From the NCBI GenBank assembly GCA_016806715.1, contig CP060531.1:729966-793965 (forward strand): 64,000 nt of DNA, read 5' to 3'. Under the pieces are notes generated by a model. It worked only from the letters and a program-made list of their open reading frames with translations. It did not search any database and was not told the DNA's origin. This document shows positions 16,804 to 26,197 of this stretch, piece after piece; within the stretch, counting starts at the first letter, position 1, and every line of letters starts with the position of its first letter. Both the position numbers and the translations under genes were made by a program. The stretch comes from Thermoplasmatales archaeon. Lineage in GTDB: Archaea; Thermoplasmatota; Thermoplasmata; Thermoplasmatales; Thermoplasmataceae.

Positions 16804-17599
16804 CGCAATCCCAAGGGTTTCTGAGCATTTTTATAACCTTAACAAATGGATGAACGGCAAGGGTTACACAAAGGGCTATAAGACCCAGGTGAACAAATAT
16901 TTGAAGGAGAGTTTTGACGATAGGTCCATAGAAAACGTAAAGGAATTATCAAGGATAATATTAGCAGGTAGAACCCAATATATCAGGACCGTAGCCAGAG
17001 TTTATCTCAACTTCCTTGAGGAGAATGAAATACTGTCAGGTGAGGATGCTGATTATTTCAGGAAGGCCATACCGTCAAGAAAGACCTCTCCAGACGGTTT
17101 CATACCTTCAGATGAGAAGGTCAGGGAAGTATATTCTAAGATCGAAAGTGAGCCTATGAAAATAGCATTCTCAATTCTGGTAGCATCAGGAATACGCATA
17201 ATGGAACTTGTGAAGATGCTGAAAGAATTTGACAGGAACAAACTCATTGTGAATGGTGATATCGCAAAATATCCTCTGAACTATTTTAGGGGTCACAAGA
17301 AGGCATTCTATGTATACATGCCTAAAAAACTGGCCCTATCTCTAGAAAAAGCTGAATTGAACGATGACACAATTTCCCATTACTTCAGTGAGCTTGGACT
17401 TGCCCCGAAGTATCTCAGGAAGTGGCAGTACAATTTCCTCATTTATCAAGGAGTACCAGAGGGAGTTGCAGATTTCATCCAAGGAAGATCCCCAGAATCG
17501 GTTGGGTCAATGCACTATCTTTCGAAGGTTAAACAGGCAGATTACTGGTATAGCCTCATTGAGAATAAAATATATACAAAAATCATGACACTTTCCTAA
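16760..17599 (+). CDS. Integrase C-terminal part, int(C), of a split SSV-type tyrosine recombinase
   Basis: The catalytic portion (279 codons) of the element's integrase, separated from its N-terminus by integration. The recombinase residues are visible: VASGIRIMEL (first Arg), FRGHKKAFYVY (Lys region), APKYLRKWQ (KxxR box), QGRSPESVG (Gly-Arg) and SMHYLSKV with the nucleophilic Tyr. This pattern is that of archaeal SSV-like integrases. The frame opens upstream at 16748 but has no proper start; its first residues are translated tRNA sequence. Joined to int(N) at the core it gives 334 aa, close to SSV1 integrase. In this state the catalytic half has no N-terminal part, so excision needs a supplied enzyme. 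Confidence 0.9.
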   Translation, partial: SRRRDSDPRPCAYQAAIPRVSEHFYNLNKWMNGKGYTKGYKTQVNKYLKESFDDRSIENVKELSRIILAGRTQYIRTVARVYLNFLEENEILSGEDADYFRKAIPSRKTSPDGFIPSDEKVREVYSKIESEPMKIAFSILVASGIRIMELVKMLKEFDRNKLIVNGDIAKYPLNYFRGHKKAFYVYMPKKLALSLEKAELNDDTISHYFSELGLAPKYLRKWQYNFLIYQGVPEGVADFIQGRSPESVGSMHYLSKVKQADYWYSLIENKIYTKIMTLS

Positions 17600-17604
17600 G
17601 AAAG

Positions 17605-18540
17605 ATGGGGTCGAAGCAACTATATCCATTCAAATTATCCAAGAATATGGGAAGAAGTTCACTTATTGTAATACTCATAATTTTGTTTTTTGTCGTTATT
17701 CTATCGGGATTTTACTATTTTACAATTGTTTTCACTCTACTCGGAAGTGTTTTCGGTGCCTTTATTGCATTCGTGGTTGGTAACTGGGTCTGGAAATGGT
17801 TCATTGCTCCGAAAATTCGTATAAATATTGTGGAGCCACCTCAGACTATGAATGTATGTCAACCAAAACAGCCCGAAATACATGAAGGAAACTATGGCAT
17901 GCATCAGTCAGACTATTTCCAACCAATGCAATCTACTACAAATGTGTCAGGCACCATTACAAATTCTGGAACAGGGTGCAGGCAATTTGAAATGAAAAAC
18001 CCATCAGAAAGTTATTGTCAAGAAATACAAATATACGTACTGGAAGTAATTAACGAAGGCAAGTCGGCAGCTAGGAACTCTTTATTATTCTTCCGCATCA
18101 ATAATATCAATAAGATCTGCAAATGGAACTCCGTTCCTGAACCAACATTAGGTGGTTCACAACATTTCTATGATGTTTATCAAAGACTTACGCTGCTCCA
18201 GGGCCTATCTGATAGGGCAGCCTTTGTTTTTAGGTTCAGCGAAGATAAGCCATATCAGTTACGGCAGTATGACCTGACCCTTCTATACGGCTCAAACCCA
18301 GTTAGCATAGAGAAGTTAAAACAAGACTCTAATATGATAGATTGCAGCAAGGAAGTAAAAGGAGAACTGTTACTTTATTCGGAAGATTATCAAGGGAAAT
18401 GCAGTATATCATTTTCTTACAGTGAGGAGCAAAGTAAAATTACGATCTCCCTGAACCAATCGAAAACGCATGAGCGGGATGGTTATAGGAGTATACGGGT
18501 AAAAGAAAGCGATAAGTCTTTTGAAATACCCTCTCGATGA
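17605..18540 (+). CDS. Unknown membrane-anchored protein
   Basis: I do not recognise this 311-aa protein. Residues ~15-65 form one or two membrane helices (SSLIVILIILFFVVILSGFYYF and LLGSVFGAFIAFVVGNWVW). A hydrophilic, beta-rich domain follows from ~75, containing IRINIVEPPQ, IQIYVLEVINEGKSAARNSLLFF and DLTLLYGSNPVS. The stretch VINEGKSAA resembles Ig-like or CARDB-type folds with an N-G-K turn, but that is weak. It starts 5 nt after the int(C) stop; ATG 17647 is an alternative start just before the first helix. Being last before the element's left end, it was downstream of the integrase in the circular form. Confidence 0.75.
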   Translation: MGSKQLYPFKLSKNMGRSSLIVILIILFFVVILSGFYYFTIVFTLLGSVFGAFIAFVVGNWVWKWFIAPKIRINIVEPPQTMNVCQPKQPEIHEGNYGMHQSDYFQPMQSTTNVSGTITNSGTGCRQFEMKNPSESYCQEIQIYVLEVINEGKSAARNSLLFFRINNINKICKWNSVPEPTLGGSQHFYDVYQRLTLLQGLSDRAAFVFRFSEDKPYQLRQYDLTLLYGSNPVSIEKLKQDSNMIDCSKEVKGELLLYSEDYQGKCSISFSYSEEQSKITISLNQSKTHERDGYRSIRVKESDKSFEIPSR

Positions 18541-18688
18541 CTCGTAGAGCCAGTACAATAGCCTCGCAGAAGAGATTGTTTATGGGTGCCTTCCTACTTG
18601 TTATTTCTGGGAATGAATTATTGTTGTTGGGTGATGTAAGAGTAACAGTGAGAACCTACCTCTGAACATTTTTCACAGGAGTTGTATT

Positions 18689-18711
18689 TCAGTGACTTCA
18701 GGAGTCACTGA
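18689..18711. terminator. Perfect 9-bp hairpin between two element genes
   Basis: TCAGTGACT-TCAGG-AGTCACTGA forms a 9-bp stem with a 5-nt loop. It lies between the membrane protein gene and the convergent winged-helix gene. It may be a terminator, although no T-run follows on the plus strand. Directly after it comes GGAGGTAAAATG, which opens a 27-codon ORF. Confidence 0.45.
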
Positions 18712-18720
18712 GGAGGTAAA

Positions 18721-18804
18721 ATGGCCCTCAATTTAGTATGGAGATTGGGACTTAACTGGCACTCAGTTTTTTCAATGTCTGAGTTAGAGAATTCTTCAAT
18801 CTAG
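18721..18804 (+). CDS. Possible 27-aa small protein with a strong ribosome site
   Basis: The ATG at 18721 is preceded by GAGGAGGT at ideal spacing, just after a stable hairpin. The peptide begins MALNLVWRLGLNWHSVF and ends ELENSSI. It overlaps the antisense 3' end of the winged-helix gene. I cannot tell a real small gene from chance; the ribosome site is the only support. Confidence 0.25.
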   Translation: MALNLVWRLGLNWHSVFSMSELENSSI

Positions 18805-19660
18805 TCGCATCCCCCATCTTCTTTGGATCTTCAAACGAAAGGTCAATTTCCCTGTCCTCCAGCTCTATTAATTTTACTTCGAAGAGTGCAGTAATTTTCT
18901 CCATTCCATAGTGCTTGAAAAAAATTTCAGAAATATCTGAAATCAGTTTTGCCCTTATATCTGCCTGCTCTTTACTCGCATCAATGTTTCTTGTGAAGAG
19001 GGATTCAACCAGCTTTTTGGCTTCTTCATCCGTATAAACATAGCATAAGACATCAAAACTTGTTTTTGAATGTTCATTGATGTTAGTTTCCGTTGCTCCC
19101 AAAAGTCTATATGTACACGATTCAAATATGCTCCTCACGGCAGTCGACATGCTGTTTCTCTCATCTTTCTTGAGCAATGGGCTCAACCTTCTTATCTGCG
19201 GTTCCAGGAACTTAAAAAGCTCTCTCTCACAGTTGTAGATGTCCTCTTCAGGGATTTTTCCATAAAATCTTGCAATTTCTATAACATCTTCCAGTGATAC
19301 CAGTGGATACCCACTGAATTCTCTCTGGATAATAGTTAGAAAATTATATGGGGAATTTTTGCCGTCATAATCTTTGATTTTCTCCATTACTTTCTGCCAT
19401 TTCTCGGCTTTTCTTTTGTCTTTATGGAAGATATAATGTTCTTCGACGCCTAGCCCGAATAAATCTTTTTCCTCACTGGAAAGCTCATATATCAGGCCGT
19501 ATTCAAATCTCAATCTGTTATATGTTCTGTAGAATGTTGCCCTAGGTATTGCCTTTTCAACTTTCTTCTGTAATTCAGAGGTTTTCCATGGCCTATCTGT
19601 GTAGTAACGAAGGAGCGTCAACTCATTTTCACTTAACTTTTTCTCAAAATCTATTTCCAT
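18752..19660 (-). CDS. Winged-helix DNA-binding protein of unknown role
   Basis: 302 aa, with no family recognised for the whole length. Residues ~8-60 (LSENELTLLRYYTDRPWKTSELQKKV then PRATFYRTYNRLRFEYGLIYEL) look like a winged helix with a PxATFYRTYxRL recognition helix, similar in layout to PadR/MarR-type regulators. The rest is Lys/Glu-rich and helical (RRLSPLLKKDERNSMSTAVRSIFESC, EDREIDLSFEDPKKMG). It is divergent from the AbrB-like/primase operon across a ~130-bp A+T-rich promoter region, so it may control replication of the element. Inference only. Confidence 0.75.
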   Translation of the reverse strand: MEIDFEKKLSENELTLLRYYTDRPWKTSELQKKVEKAIPRATFYRTYNRLRFEYGLIYELSSEEKDLFGLGVEEHYIFHKDKRKAEKWQKVMEKIKDYDGKNSPYNFLTIIQREFSGYPLVSLEDVIEIARFYGKIPEEDIYNCERELFKFLEPQIRRLSPLLKKDERNSMSTAVRSIFESCTYRLLGATETNINEHSKTSFDVLCYVYTDEEAKKLVESLFTRNIDASKEQADIRAKLISDISEIFFKHYGMEKITALFEVKLIELEDREIDLSFEDPKKMGDATRLKNSLTQTLKKLSAS

Positions 19661-19788
19661 TTAGTATCAATATTATTGTAAGGTCTCATTGTATTTACTT
19701 TTTACTTGCATTAGTGATATCAATTTTTTACATTGTATAGTATCATATATTCACAAAAAACACATAAGATGACACCCGATAGGACATC
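19661..19788. promoter_or_regulatory. Divergent A+T-rich promoter region of the element's replication genes
   Basis: 128 bp between the winged-helix gene (minus) and the AbrB-like gene (plus). It holds TATA-like ATATTATTG near the left and CATATATTC near 19744-19752. It is the most A+T-rich short spacer next to the replication gene and is therefore a candidate origin, without further support such as iterons. Confidence 0.35.
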
Positions 19789-19959
19789 ATGGAATCATTA
19801 GTTATAGGTTCTAGGAAGATAGGGAGACGAGGGAAAGGACTCTGCATCATGTTGCCATCCATTTGGCTTAAAAATATAGACAGTACCGTTGGCAGCACAG
19901 TTACCTTAACAATTGAGGATAATAAGCTAATCGTTGAGCCGGAGGTGAAGAAGAAATGA
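19789..19959 (+). CDS. Small AbrB/SpoVT-like swapped-hairpin protein
   Basis: 56 aa, beginning MESLVIGSRKIGRRGKG and ending KLIVEPEVKKK. The pattern of a short strand, Gly-rich basic turn, PSIWLKNIDSTVGSTVTLTIEDNKLIVEP is that of AbrB-type swapped-hairpin domains (compare PxxxxxxLgixeGdxvxlxxxdgxlvi). Such proteins bind DNA as dimers, often as antitoxins or regulators. Its stop overlaps the primase start by ATGA (19956-19959), so the two are translationally coupled. This suggests copy-number control or a replication accessory role rather than a toxin-antitoxin pair. Confidence 0.8.
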   Translation: MESLVIGSRKIGRRGKGLCIMLPSIWLKNIDSTVGSTVTLTIEDNKLIVEPEVKKK

Positions 19960-22481
19960 GTTCGACAGTTTCGCCCCCGCCGAACTCAATACAAGAATTC
20001 ATAGAGCAAATTAAGCCTTTCGCAAGACATTTTTCGAGTAGGGTTGAAGCTGCCCTGTACTTTGCAGATAAAGGAATATCGGTTTTTCCAGTACATACTG
20101 TGAGAAATGGGAAATGCACCTGCCACAAAGGTGAATCCTGCAAGAATCCAGGAAAACATCCTATGCACAAGAACTGGCAGGATGAGGCCACAACAGATCC
20201 AGAGAAAATAAAAAGGATGTGGCTAGCGAATCCTGATGCCAATATCGGTCTGGCTATGGGGAATGGCCTAATTGGAACCGACATAGATGTGAAGAATGGA
20301 AAGGATGGGTGGAAAGAATGGCTGGAAATTCTGAAACTTTATAACAGTGACCAGATAGTTTCCTTGATTCAGGCCACTCCTTCTGGTGGATTGCACATCA
20401 TACTAAAAGTCAAGGACTCCTCGATTATCACTGGCGCTTCAGATGCCCTGGGAATGGGGATTGACATAAGAAGCGATGGAAATCTTCTTGTTGGAGGCGG
20501 CTCAGAGAACGATAAGGGCACATACAGGGTCTTTGACCTTCCTATTGGTAGCGCACCTGGATGGCTTGAATCCATAATGATTGGCAAATCGAATTGGGTC
20601 AAGTCCATGATAAAGAGGATAAATACAGGCGCAGTTTTCAATGAAGGTGAGAGGAACAAAGCGTGTGTTGCATACTCTGTTAAGCTAAACAGGGATGGGT
20701 ACACAAAGACCGACTTTCAGGAAAAACTCAGAGAATTCGCAAGAACCCGATGTGCCCCCTCATATGAAGATCCTGCACTGGAATACATTGTTGACCATTA
20801 TTGGAATCCTACGAAGATAATCCATGCGGAAACTCCGACTTTCATGGACCTTGGAAAGCCAGATTTTAAGATTTGGGAAGGTCCAGAAGAAAATGTAAAG
20901 GAATGTTTGACCACACTATACGAGTACATACCGCAAGGCCCTGATGAAACCTACGAGCTCGCGAAGCGGAATCTTCCAAACATGTTGATGCAGTATCTGA
21001 AACACTTTTTCCATGTCACAAGAGAAATAGCATTCGGCAAACCCACAGACCTTCTCTACTGGTACAATGGACGTTATTACGAATACGAACCCACTGACCT
21101 TGAATTGAGAAGTAAGATGGAATACCTTACATCCAATCACATCACCGGCAGCGAGAAAAATGAGGTGATTGCAAAGCTTATGGACAATGCCTATTTCGTG
21201 GAACAGCAGGAGAGGTATGTTTCGCTTGAGAATAAACTTCTTGACTGCGAGAATTGGAGAGTTATTGATTTCACACCGGAAATATTTGCCACAGTTCACC
21301 TACCTGTGAAATTCGACCAGTACGCAACGCATTCACTGTGGGACAAATTCCTAAGCGATGTTGTATCACCAGAAAGCATTCCGAGACTACAGGAGCGGGC
21401 CGGCTACACACTGATTCCAAGATATCCAATAAAGAAGAGCTTCCTTGCAATAGGACCAACAGATAGCGGTAAGACAACATTTCTCTTAGCGATTAAGAAT
21501 GTTCTTGGGTTAACCAACGTCTCGGCCGCAACTCTCCAGCTTCTCTCAAGCGTAGACCAGCGTTTTGCCGCCTCTAAGCTGTTCAAGAAGCTGGCAAATA
21601 TTGCGCCTGATATGCCATCCAACTCACTGGGTGACATCAGCACTTTCAAAGCAATAGTAGGAAGGGATCTTGTAAGCATTGAGTTTAAGTACAGACAGGC
21701 CTTCGACGCACAACTGAGGTCAAAACTTCTCTTTTCAGCCAACTCTCTGCCGCATGTAAAGGATGATGACGAAGCGTTCTTCAACCGGTGGGACATTATA
21801 GTGTTTCACAAGCCGCCATTGATTGACAGCCAATTGGACATGAAGCTAGCGAACGAGGCATCAGGCATCCTCAGCTGGATGATTGAAGGAGCGAAGAAGA
21901 TAACGGACAACGGAATGAAGTTCTCTGAGAGCACCCCAACAGCCGAAGCAATGCGGATATGGGAGATTGCCTCTAACCCAATAAGAGCGTTCTTCAATAG
22001 ATGCGTGGTAAAGGAAGGAGATGAAGAATGGCCAACTTCCGATTACTATGCAGCCTTCAAGAAATTCACAAATGCATACCATGCTAAGCTTGTGGATGAG
22101 GACGTCTTTGACCCGCAGTTCTCGAAAATCAGCAGGACTCAGATTATCACCAGGCAGAGAAACAATGAAAAGGCCAAGTTAAGGAAAGGCCTCAAAATCA
22201 GAGACGAAAGTGAGTGGTTGCAGTCAGATATGGCAAACTCAGAAGTTGATGAACAACAAGAATATGAGCCAAGTAAAATCTACGGGCTTGTAACGAAAAC
22301 CTTCTCCAATCTAAGTCCGGCGCCAAGAGAACGTGACAATATCGAGAGATGGATTTCATCTGAATTTGGCGTTACCATACAGAAAGCACAGTTACTTGTT
22401 GATGAATGGACCTCCAAGGGCCTGGTAACACTAAATGGAAAGCACCTTGAATTTCAAAGGGATGGCGATTCCGATGCTTGA
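19956..22481 (+). CDS. PrimPol-helicase replication protein (bifunctional primase/polymerase plus SF3 helicase)
   Basis: An 841-aa protein expected to start and drive replication of the element. Residues ~25-220 form an archaeo-eukaryotic primase-like PrimPol domain: a Cys/His zinc stretch (CTCHKGESCKNPGKHP), the catalytic DxD in LIGTDIDVK (~106) and the HxI/L motif in TPSGGLHIIL (~145). Residues ~340-690 are an SF3-type helicase: Walker A GPTDSGKTTF (~499), a Walker B-like LANIAPDMPS, and the C motif in LLFSANSLPHVKDDDEAFFNRW. A winged-helix-like tail follows (IERWISSEFGVTIQKAQLLVDEW). The architecture matches replication proteins of archaeal plasmids and viruses. Confidence 0.92.
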   Translation: MSSTVSPPPNSIQEFIEQIKPFARHFSSRVEAALYFADKGISVFPVHTVRNGKCTCHKGESCKNPGKHPMHKNWQDEATTDPEKIKRMWLANPDANIGLAMGNGLIGTDIDVKNGKDGWKEWLEILKLYNSDQIVSLIQATPSGGLHIILKVKDSSIITGASDALGMGIDIRSDGNLLVGGGSENDKGTYRVFDLPIGSAPGWLESIMIGKSNWVKSMIKRINTGAVFNEGERNKACVAYSVKLNRDGYTKTDFQEKLREFARTRCAPSYEDPALEYIVDHYWNPTKIIHAETPTFMDLGKPDFKIWEGPEENVKECLTTLYEYIPQGPDETYELAKRNLPNMLMQYLKHFFHVTREIAFGKPTDLLYWYNGRYYEYEPTDLELRSKMEYLTSNHITGSEKNEVIAKLMDNAYFVEQQERYVSLENKLLDCENWRVIDFTPEIFATVHLPVKFDQYATHSLWDKFLSDVVSPESIPRLQERAGYTLIPRYPIKKSFLAIGPTDSGKTTFLLAIKNVLGLTNVSAATLQLLSSVDQRFAASKLFKKLANIAPDMPSNSLGDISTFKAIVGRDLVSIEFKYRQAFDAQLRSKLLFSANSLPHVKDDDEAFFNRWDIIVFHKPPLIDSQLDMKLANEASGILSWMIEGAKKITDNGMKFSESTPTAEAMRIWEIASNPIRAFFNRCVVKEGDEEWPTSDYYAAFKKFTNAYHAKLVDEDVFDPQFSKISRTQIITRQRNNEKAKLRKGLKIRDESEWLQSDMANSEVDEQQEYEPSKIYGLVTKTFSNLSPAPRERDNIERWISSEFGVTIQKAQLLVDEWTSKGLVTLNGKHLEFQRDGDSDA

Positions 22482-22803
22482 GCAGCGGGGGGCCTATCTT
22501 TACAGGAATGGATATGTTGTCGGAAAACTCCAAAAGCCGTATTGCATTGCGGTGCGTGACAGGAGGCACTATTTCAGGAAGTATGATGGTTTTGCCCTTG
22601 CTGTTGAATCTTATGAATGGTTGATTGAAAATGGGTTCACATACTTCCAGATAAGATACCAACCCGAAAACAGAATCTTTATCTACAGAATTTCAGATTT
22701 CGTGATTGGTTACAGGATTGATTATCCTCCTCATGGTGAGCAGTATGTCTTGTCAAAATCAAAGAGCCTCGTGATACCCAAAATATCAAATTTGGATAGG
22801 TAG
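22462..22803 (+). CDS. Unknown small protein downstream of the primase
   Basis: About 113 aa, not recognised. It overlaps the primase end, with possible ATG starts at 22462 or 22474. The sequence is rich in aromatic and basic residues (RGAYLYRNGYVVGKL, RRHYFRKYDGFALAVESYEWL, FTYFQIRYQPENRIFIYRISDFV), suggesting a compact alpha/beta protein. It ends convergent with the metallopeptidase gene, overlapping by 18 bp. An open reading frame in operon with the primase is the main support. Confidence 0.65.
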   Translation: MAIPMLEQRGAYLYRNGYVVGKLQKPYCIAVRDRRHYFRKYDGFALAVESYEWLIENGFTYFQIRYQPENRIFIYRISDFVIGYRIDYPPHGEQYVLSKSKSLVIPKISNLDR

Positions 22804-23223
22804 CCTTCTCTGACTGCCCCCTATATACCGTACTGCCATCTGAAATTTCTCGTCATGGTGCTTGGAAAATACATGGGCAAGCTCATGGATGAGAATTTCC
22901 CTTATGTCAACTCTGGCTAGTTTAATGGCATCTTCTCTGACTAAAATAGTTGAACCTTTAAGCATGGAGAGTATGGACTTATCCCTGAATTTCTTGACAA
23001 GTTCAAAATCTATTTCCCCTACAAGGTAGAATTTACCGTTACCTGACAGTTTGGAAAATTCTGATTTTAGAACCCATTTCAATCTCATTCTCAGATAATC
23101 TCTGAGTGCGTACTCGTCAAAGGAAACTGGAACGTAAAGAATCTGGCCAATTTGTTTGGGCATTTTCCTTTCAGATCGAAGGATTCTAGTCTTTCTGCCT
23201 AAGATGGTGATTTCAGAATCCAA
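22786..23223 (-). CDS. YgjP/WLM-like metallopeptidase associated with the type I restriction locus
   Basis: 145 aa with the zinc motif HELAHVFSKHHDEKF at about residue 110 (HExxH followed by a His six residues later), preceded by IREILIHEL, the layout of YgjP/DUF45-type metallopeptidases. Such small peptidases are frequently encoded beside hsdR. The N-terminal part (ITILGRKTRILRSERK, then YVPVSFDEYALRDYLR) is shorter than in the usual ~230-aa family members. It overlaps the end of hsdR by 11 bp, so it is the last gene of the hsdMSR operon. Confidence 0.8.
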   Translation of the reverse strand: MDSEITILGRKTRILRSERKMPKQIGQILYVPVSFDEYALRDYLRMRLKWVLKSEFSKLSGNGKFYLVGEIDFELVKKFRDKSILSMLKGSTILVREDAIKLARVDIREILIHELAHVFSKHHDEKFQMAVRYIGGSQRRLPIQI

Positions 23224-26197
23224 AGGTCTCCCTCAAGCCCTTGTATATAAGTTCCACAATAGTGTCTTCCTCTGGAACACTGGCAGGGTTAAGCACTTTA
23301 ATAGCAGAATATCTTATGGACTTCATAATATCTTTCCTATCTACTTTCCTTACATTTCTTTCTCCCTTCAGAAGGAGTTTTATGCCCTTTCTATCGGCCA
23401 AATTCTCGCAGAATAAGTTGAACACATTATCCCCCATGTCACTGATAGCAGCCTTTATTGCTTCCTTGAAGGCAGTCTTTGTTTCACCCTCAACTGATTC
23501 CGCAGAATCGATTGAGTCCATCCTTTCTTTTATTGATTTTATTTCATTGAGGATCTCTTCATTTACGGCTTTGGCCTTCATCAATCTCTGATATGCGTTC
23601 ACTATCCTCTCCAGAAGGCTTGGATACCTGAATCTTCTGTTTGAAACATCCATATGCCATGTATTGAGTACTCTCAGGGCAGCCGCATAATCCCTAGTCT
23701 TTCCTAGTCTTTCCAGATAGGTTCTGTCTATGGTGAAGTTACCCTTATTCTCCACCTCTAAAAAGAAATTTTCGCTGACAATCTTCTTGACCCTTTCATA
23801 GGCTTCCTGCACCTTCTGCTCATTAACGCCACCCAGCTTCAGATTGTTAATATACACACCATATGCCTTGGCAAGAACCTTGTATCTATTCATGTGGGCC
23901 ATAAGGTATGTTTTTGCCCTTGGCAGGTTAAGGATTGCAGTCAGCTTTCTGAAATTCTTCTCAAATCTGTCAGATATCTCTGAGTCGGAGAGAATTTTTA
24001 TCAGTCTGTCTAGGTTTTCATGACTGTCATTTGAGAAATCGAAATCTCCAAAGATAGCATATGTCTCATCCAGCAACTGAACAAAATCTTTTTCAATTTC
24101 CTCTCTTGATATAACTATACCCCGAATGCCTGCCTCCGATGACATGCCTTCATATTTTTTCAGCGTCTTGTTGAGTGTTTCAAGAAGATATACGTAATCA
24201 ATAACGTAACCGTAATCCTTAGTGGTGAATGGTCTGTCAGTCCTCCCTATGGCTTGAAGAAGGCGTTCTTCGAACAGAGGTTTAGCAAGATACATGACCC
24301 ACAGCCTTGAGGAATCAAAACCCGTGAGGAGCATATCCGTCACGATGAGAATTTTCGGATTATAAGATAAATCAAAATTCGCAGCGAATTCCTTGCACGC
24401 TTTCTTTACGTCCTTCCCTGTTCTACTTTCAAGTTCGTCTTTGTATTCTTTAATAAGATCTGAGGTTTCATTATAGCCAAAGGTCATTACAACCTCAGAT
24501 GCCTCGGGAGAAAGCAGTGTGTCCAGCTTTCTCTTGTACATGACACACGCCTCTCGGTCAACGGCAACCAGCATTGCTTTTAATCCATTATTGCTGTTTT
24601 CCACTTCATTCTGGAAATGACTGGCCACATCTCTTGCAATGGTTTCCACATTTGCCTCTGTTTTATACAGTTCCTTGATGACCCTTATCTTTCTGTTCAG
24701 GAGTTCTTTTTCCGTTTCGGTTAAATATTCTACTTCTTCATCGTGGTTAAGTGCTTCCTTGATTATCTGGTCTTTTACAGCAGGAATCGCAGCATTGTAC
24801 TCATAGGCTATCGGAACTGTGAAGCCATCATCCTGAGCGTCCTTCATACTATACCTGTCGAGGTACAGTTCTCCTGGAGGGCAGAATTCCTCGAATGTGT
24901 TCCTGATCTTTCCTCCTGTGCTTTTTCTGATTGGGGTACCTGTGAAACCAAAGACGAAGGCATTAGGAAATGCGTTTCTGAAAGTCCCAGCCATCAGACC
25001 GTACTGAGTCCTGTGGCTCTCATCAACCAGGCATATCACATTCCCCCTTTCCAAGGAAGGATTCTTTGCTACAGATCTGAAATTTTCCGGGCTAAATTTC
25101 TGTATCGTAACAATGAAGATTCCTGGTTTCCCGTTTCCGTTGTTGTAAGAAATAAGTTCTGCCAGCTCTGTTGTGCTGCCTATACTCTGAGTAACCTCCA
25201 AACCTTGTATGTCAGAAAAATGTGTTAGGGCCTGATTGTCGAGGTCTTTCCTGTCTACCACAATGAGGAGCGTGGCATCTGGTAATTTCTTTCTTATCTG
25301 ATATGCCGTGTTAGCCATTATTAAGGTTTTGCCTGAACCCTGCCAGTGCCATATTAATCCGGTTTTCACTGATTCCTTTTGGGTTCTGTTCAGATTATCA
25401 TCTATTCGCCTGAGTATCTTCTCAGTGGCCCTGAACTGCATATATCTGGCCATTATCTTCTCATTCCTGTCGCCCTTCTTCCTTATGTGAATATAATTTG
25501 TTAGAATCTTTACAAAGTTGTCAGGATGAAAAACCCCGTATAGAAGCACTTCAACCTCATTTTCCGGTGTTGGTTCGAGCGGGTACGATGTTTTCCATTT
25601 TGCCAGTGTGTCATCTCCTTTCTGATTGAAGAACAGAGGAAAGAGCTCGCCCTTTACGCCATTGTTTATTACTGCAATCTGAAGGTAAGTGAACATTTCC
25701 CTTACACTTTCCTCATATCCCTTTATCTGGTTATATGCAAGTTCAAGAGTGCCCATATTGTAGGGGTTCTTGTTTTCCATAATCACAAGAGGCATTCCGT
25801 TGACAAACATTACAATATCAGGCCGCTTGTTTGACTTTCCCTTTATATTAAACTGATTTGTGACAATAAAGCTATTGTTGTGTATCTTTGTTTCGTCAAG
25901 CAATCTGATTGTGTGAATCTGCCTGTTTTCGTCCACAACGTTAATTCCGTGCTTCAGAAAGTCCAGAAATTTGGAATTTCCATCCTTTGAGGGCGTCAGT
26001 TCATCCAATTTTGAAATTGCATCTGAAATCAGTGTTTCAGGAACGGAATTAATTTTCCTTACACTTTCCAGGAGATTCTCTTTCAGCAGAAAGACGTAAT
26101 TATTCCTTTCTTCGAGTTCTTCCGAGGAGTTGTAAATCCATCCGTAATCCTGGAGTTTTCTTATAATCCAGTTCTCATTGGAAGCCTCGCTAACCAT
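23213..26197 (-). CDS. hsdR: Type I restriction enzyme R subunit (HsdR)
   Basis: A 994-aa motor and nuclease subunit that translocates and cuts DNA lacking the host methyl mark. The N-terminal nuclease shows RPDIVMFVNG and MENKN (PD...ExK, residue ~140). The SF2 translocase has Walker A WQGSGKT (~288), LVDESHRTQ (DEAD-type box, ~392), FGFTGTPI (motif III) and QAIGRTDRPF (motif VI). The long helical C-terminus (EFCPPGELYLDRY onward) would contact the HsdM/HsdS core. The length is typical and no break is visible, so it looks functional. hsdS ends where it starts (single-base overlap at 26197). Confidence 0.95.
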   Translation of the reverse strand: MVSEASNENWIIRKLQDYGWIYNSSEELEERNNYVFLLKENLLESVRKINSVPETLISDAISKLDELTPSKDGNSKFLDFLKHGINVVDENRQIHTIRLLDETKIHNNSFIVTNQFNIKGKSNKRPDIVMFVNGMPLVIMENKNPYNMGTLELAYNQIKGYEESVREMFTYLQIAVINNGVKGELFPLFFNQKGDDTLAKWKTSYPLEPTPENEVEVLLYGVFHPDNFVKILTNYIHIRKKGDRNEKIMARYMQFRATEKILRRIDDNLNRTQKESVKTGLIWHWQGSGKTLIMANTAYQIRKKLPDATLLIVVDRKDLDNQALTHFSDIQGLEVTQSIGSTTELAELISYNNGNGKPGIFIVTIQKFSPENFRSVAKNPSLERGNVICLVDESHRTQYGLMAGTFRNAFPNAFVFGFTGTPIRKSTGGKIRNTFEEFCPPGELYLDRYSMKDAQDDGFTVPIAYEYNAAIPAVKDQIIKEALNHDEEVEYLTETEKELLNRKIRVIKELYKTEANVETIARDVASHFQNEVENSNNGLKAMLVAVDREACVMYKRKLDTLLSPEASEVVMTFGYNETSDLIKEYKDELESRTGKDVKKACKEFAANFDLSYNPKILIVTDMLLTGFDSSRLWVMYLAKPLFEERLLQAIGRTDRPFTTKDYGYVIDYVYLLETLNKTLKKYEGMSSEAGIRGIVISREEIEKDFVQLLDETYAIFGDFDFSNDSHENLDRLIKILSDSEISDRFEKNFRKLTAILNLPRAKTYLMAHMNRYKVLAKAYGVYINNLKLGGVNEQKVQEAYERVKKIVSENFFLEVENKGNFTIDRTYLERLGKTRDYAAALRVLNTWHMDVSNRRFRYPSLLERIVNAYQRLMKAKAVNEEILNEIKSIKERMDSIDSAESVEGETKTAFKEAIKAAISDMGDNVFNLFCENLADRKGIKLLLKGERNVRKVDRKDIMKSIRYSAIKVLNPASVPEEDTIVELIYKGLRETFGF

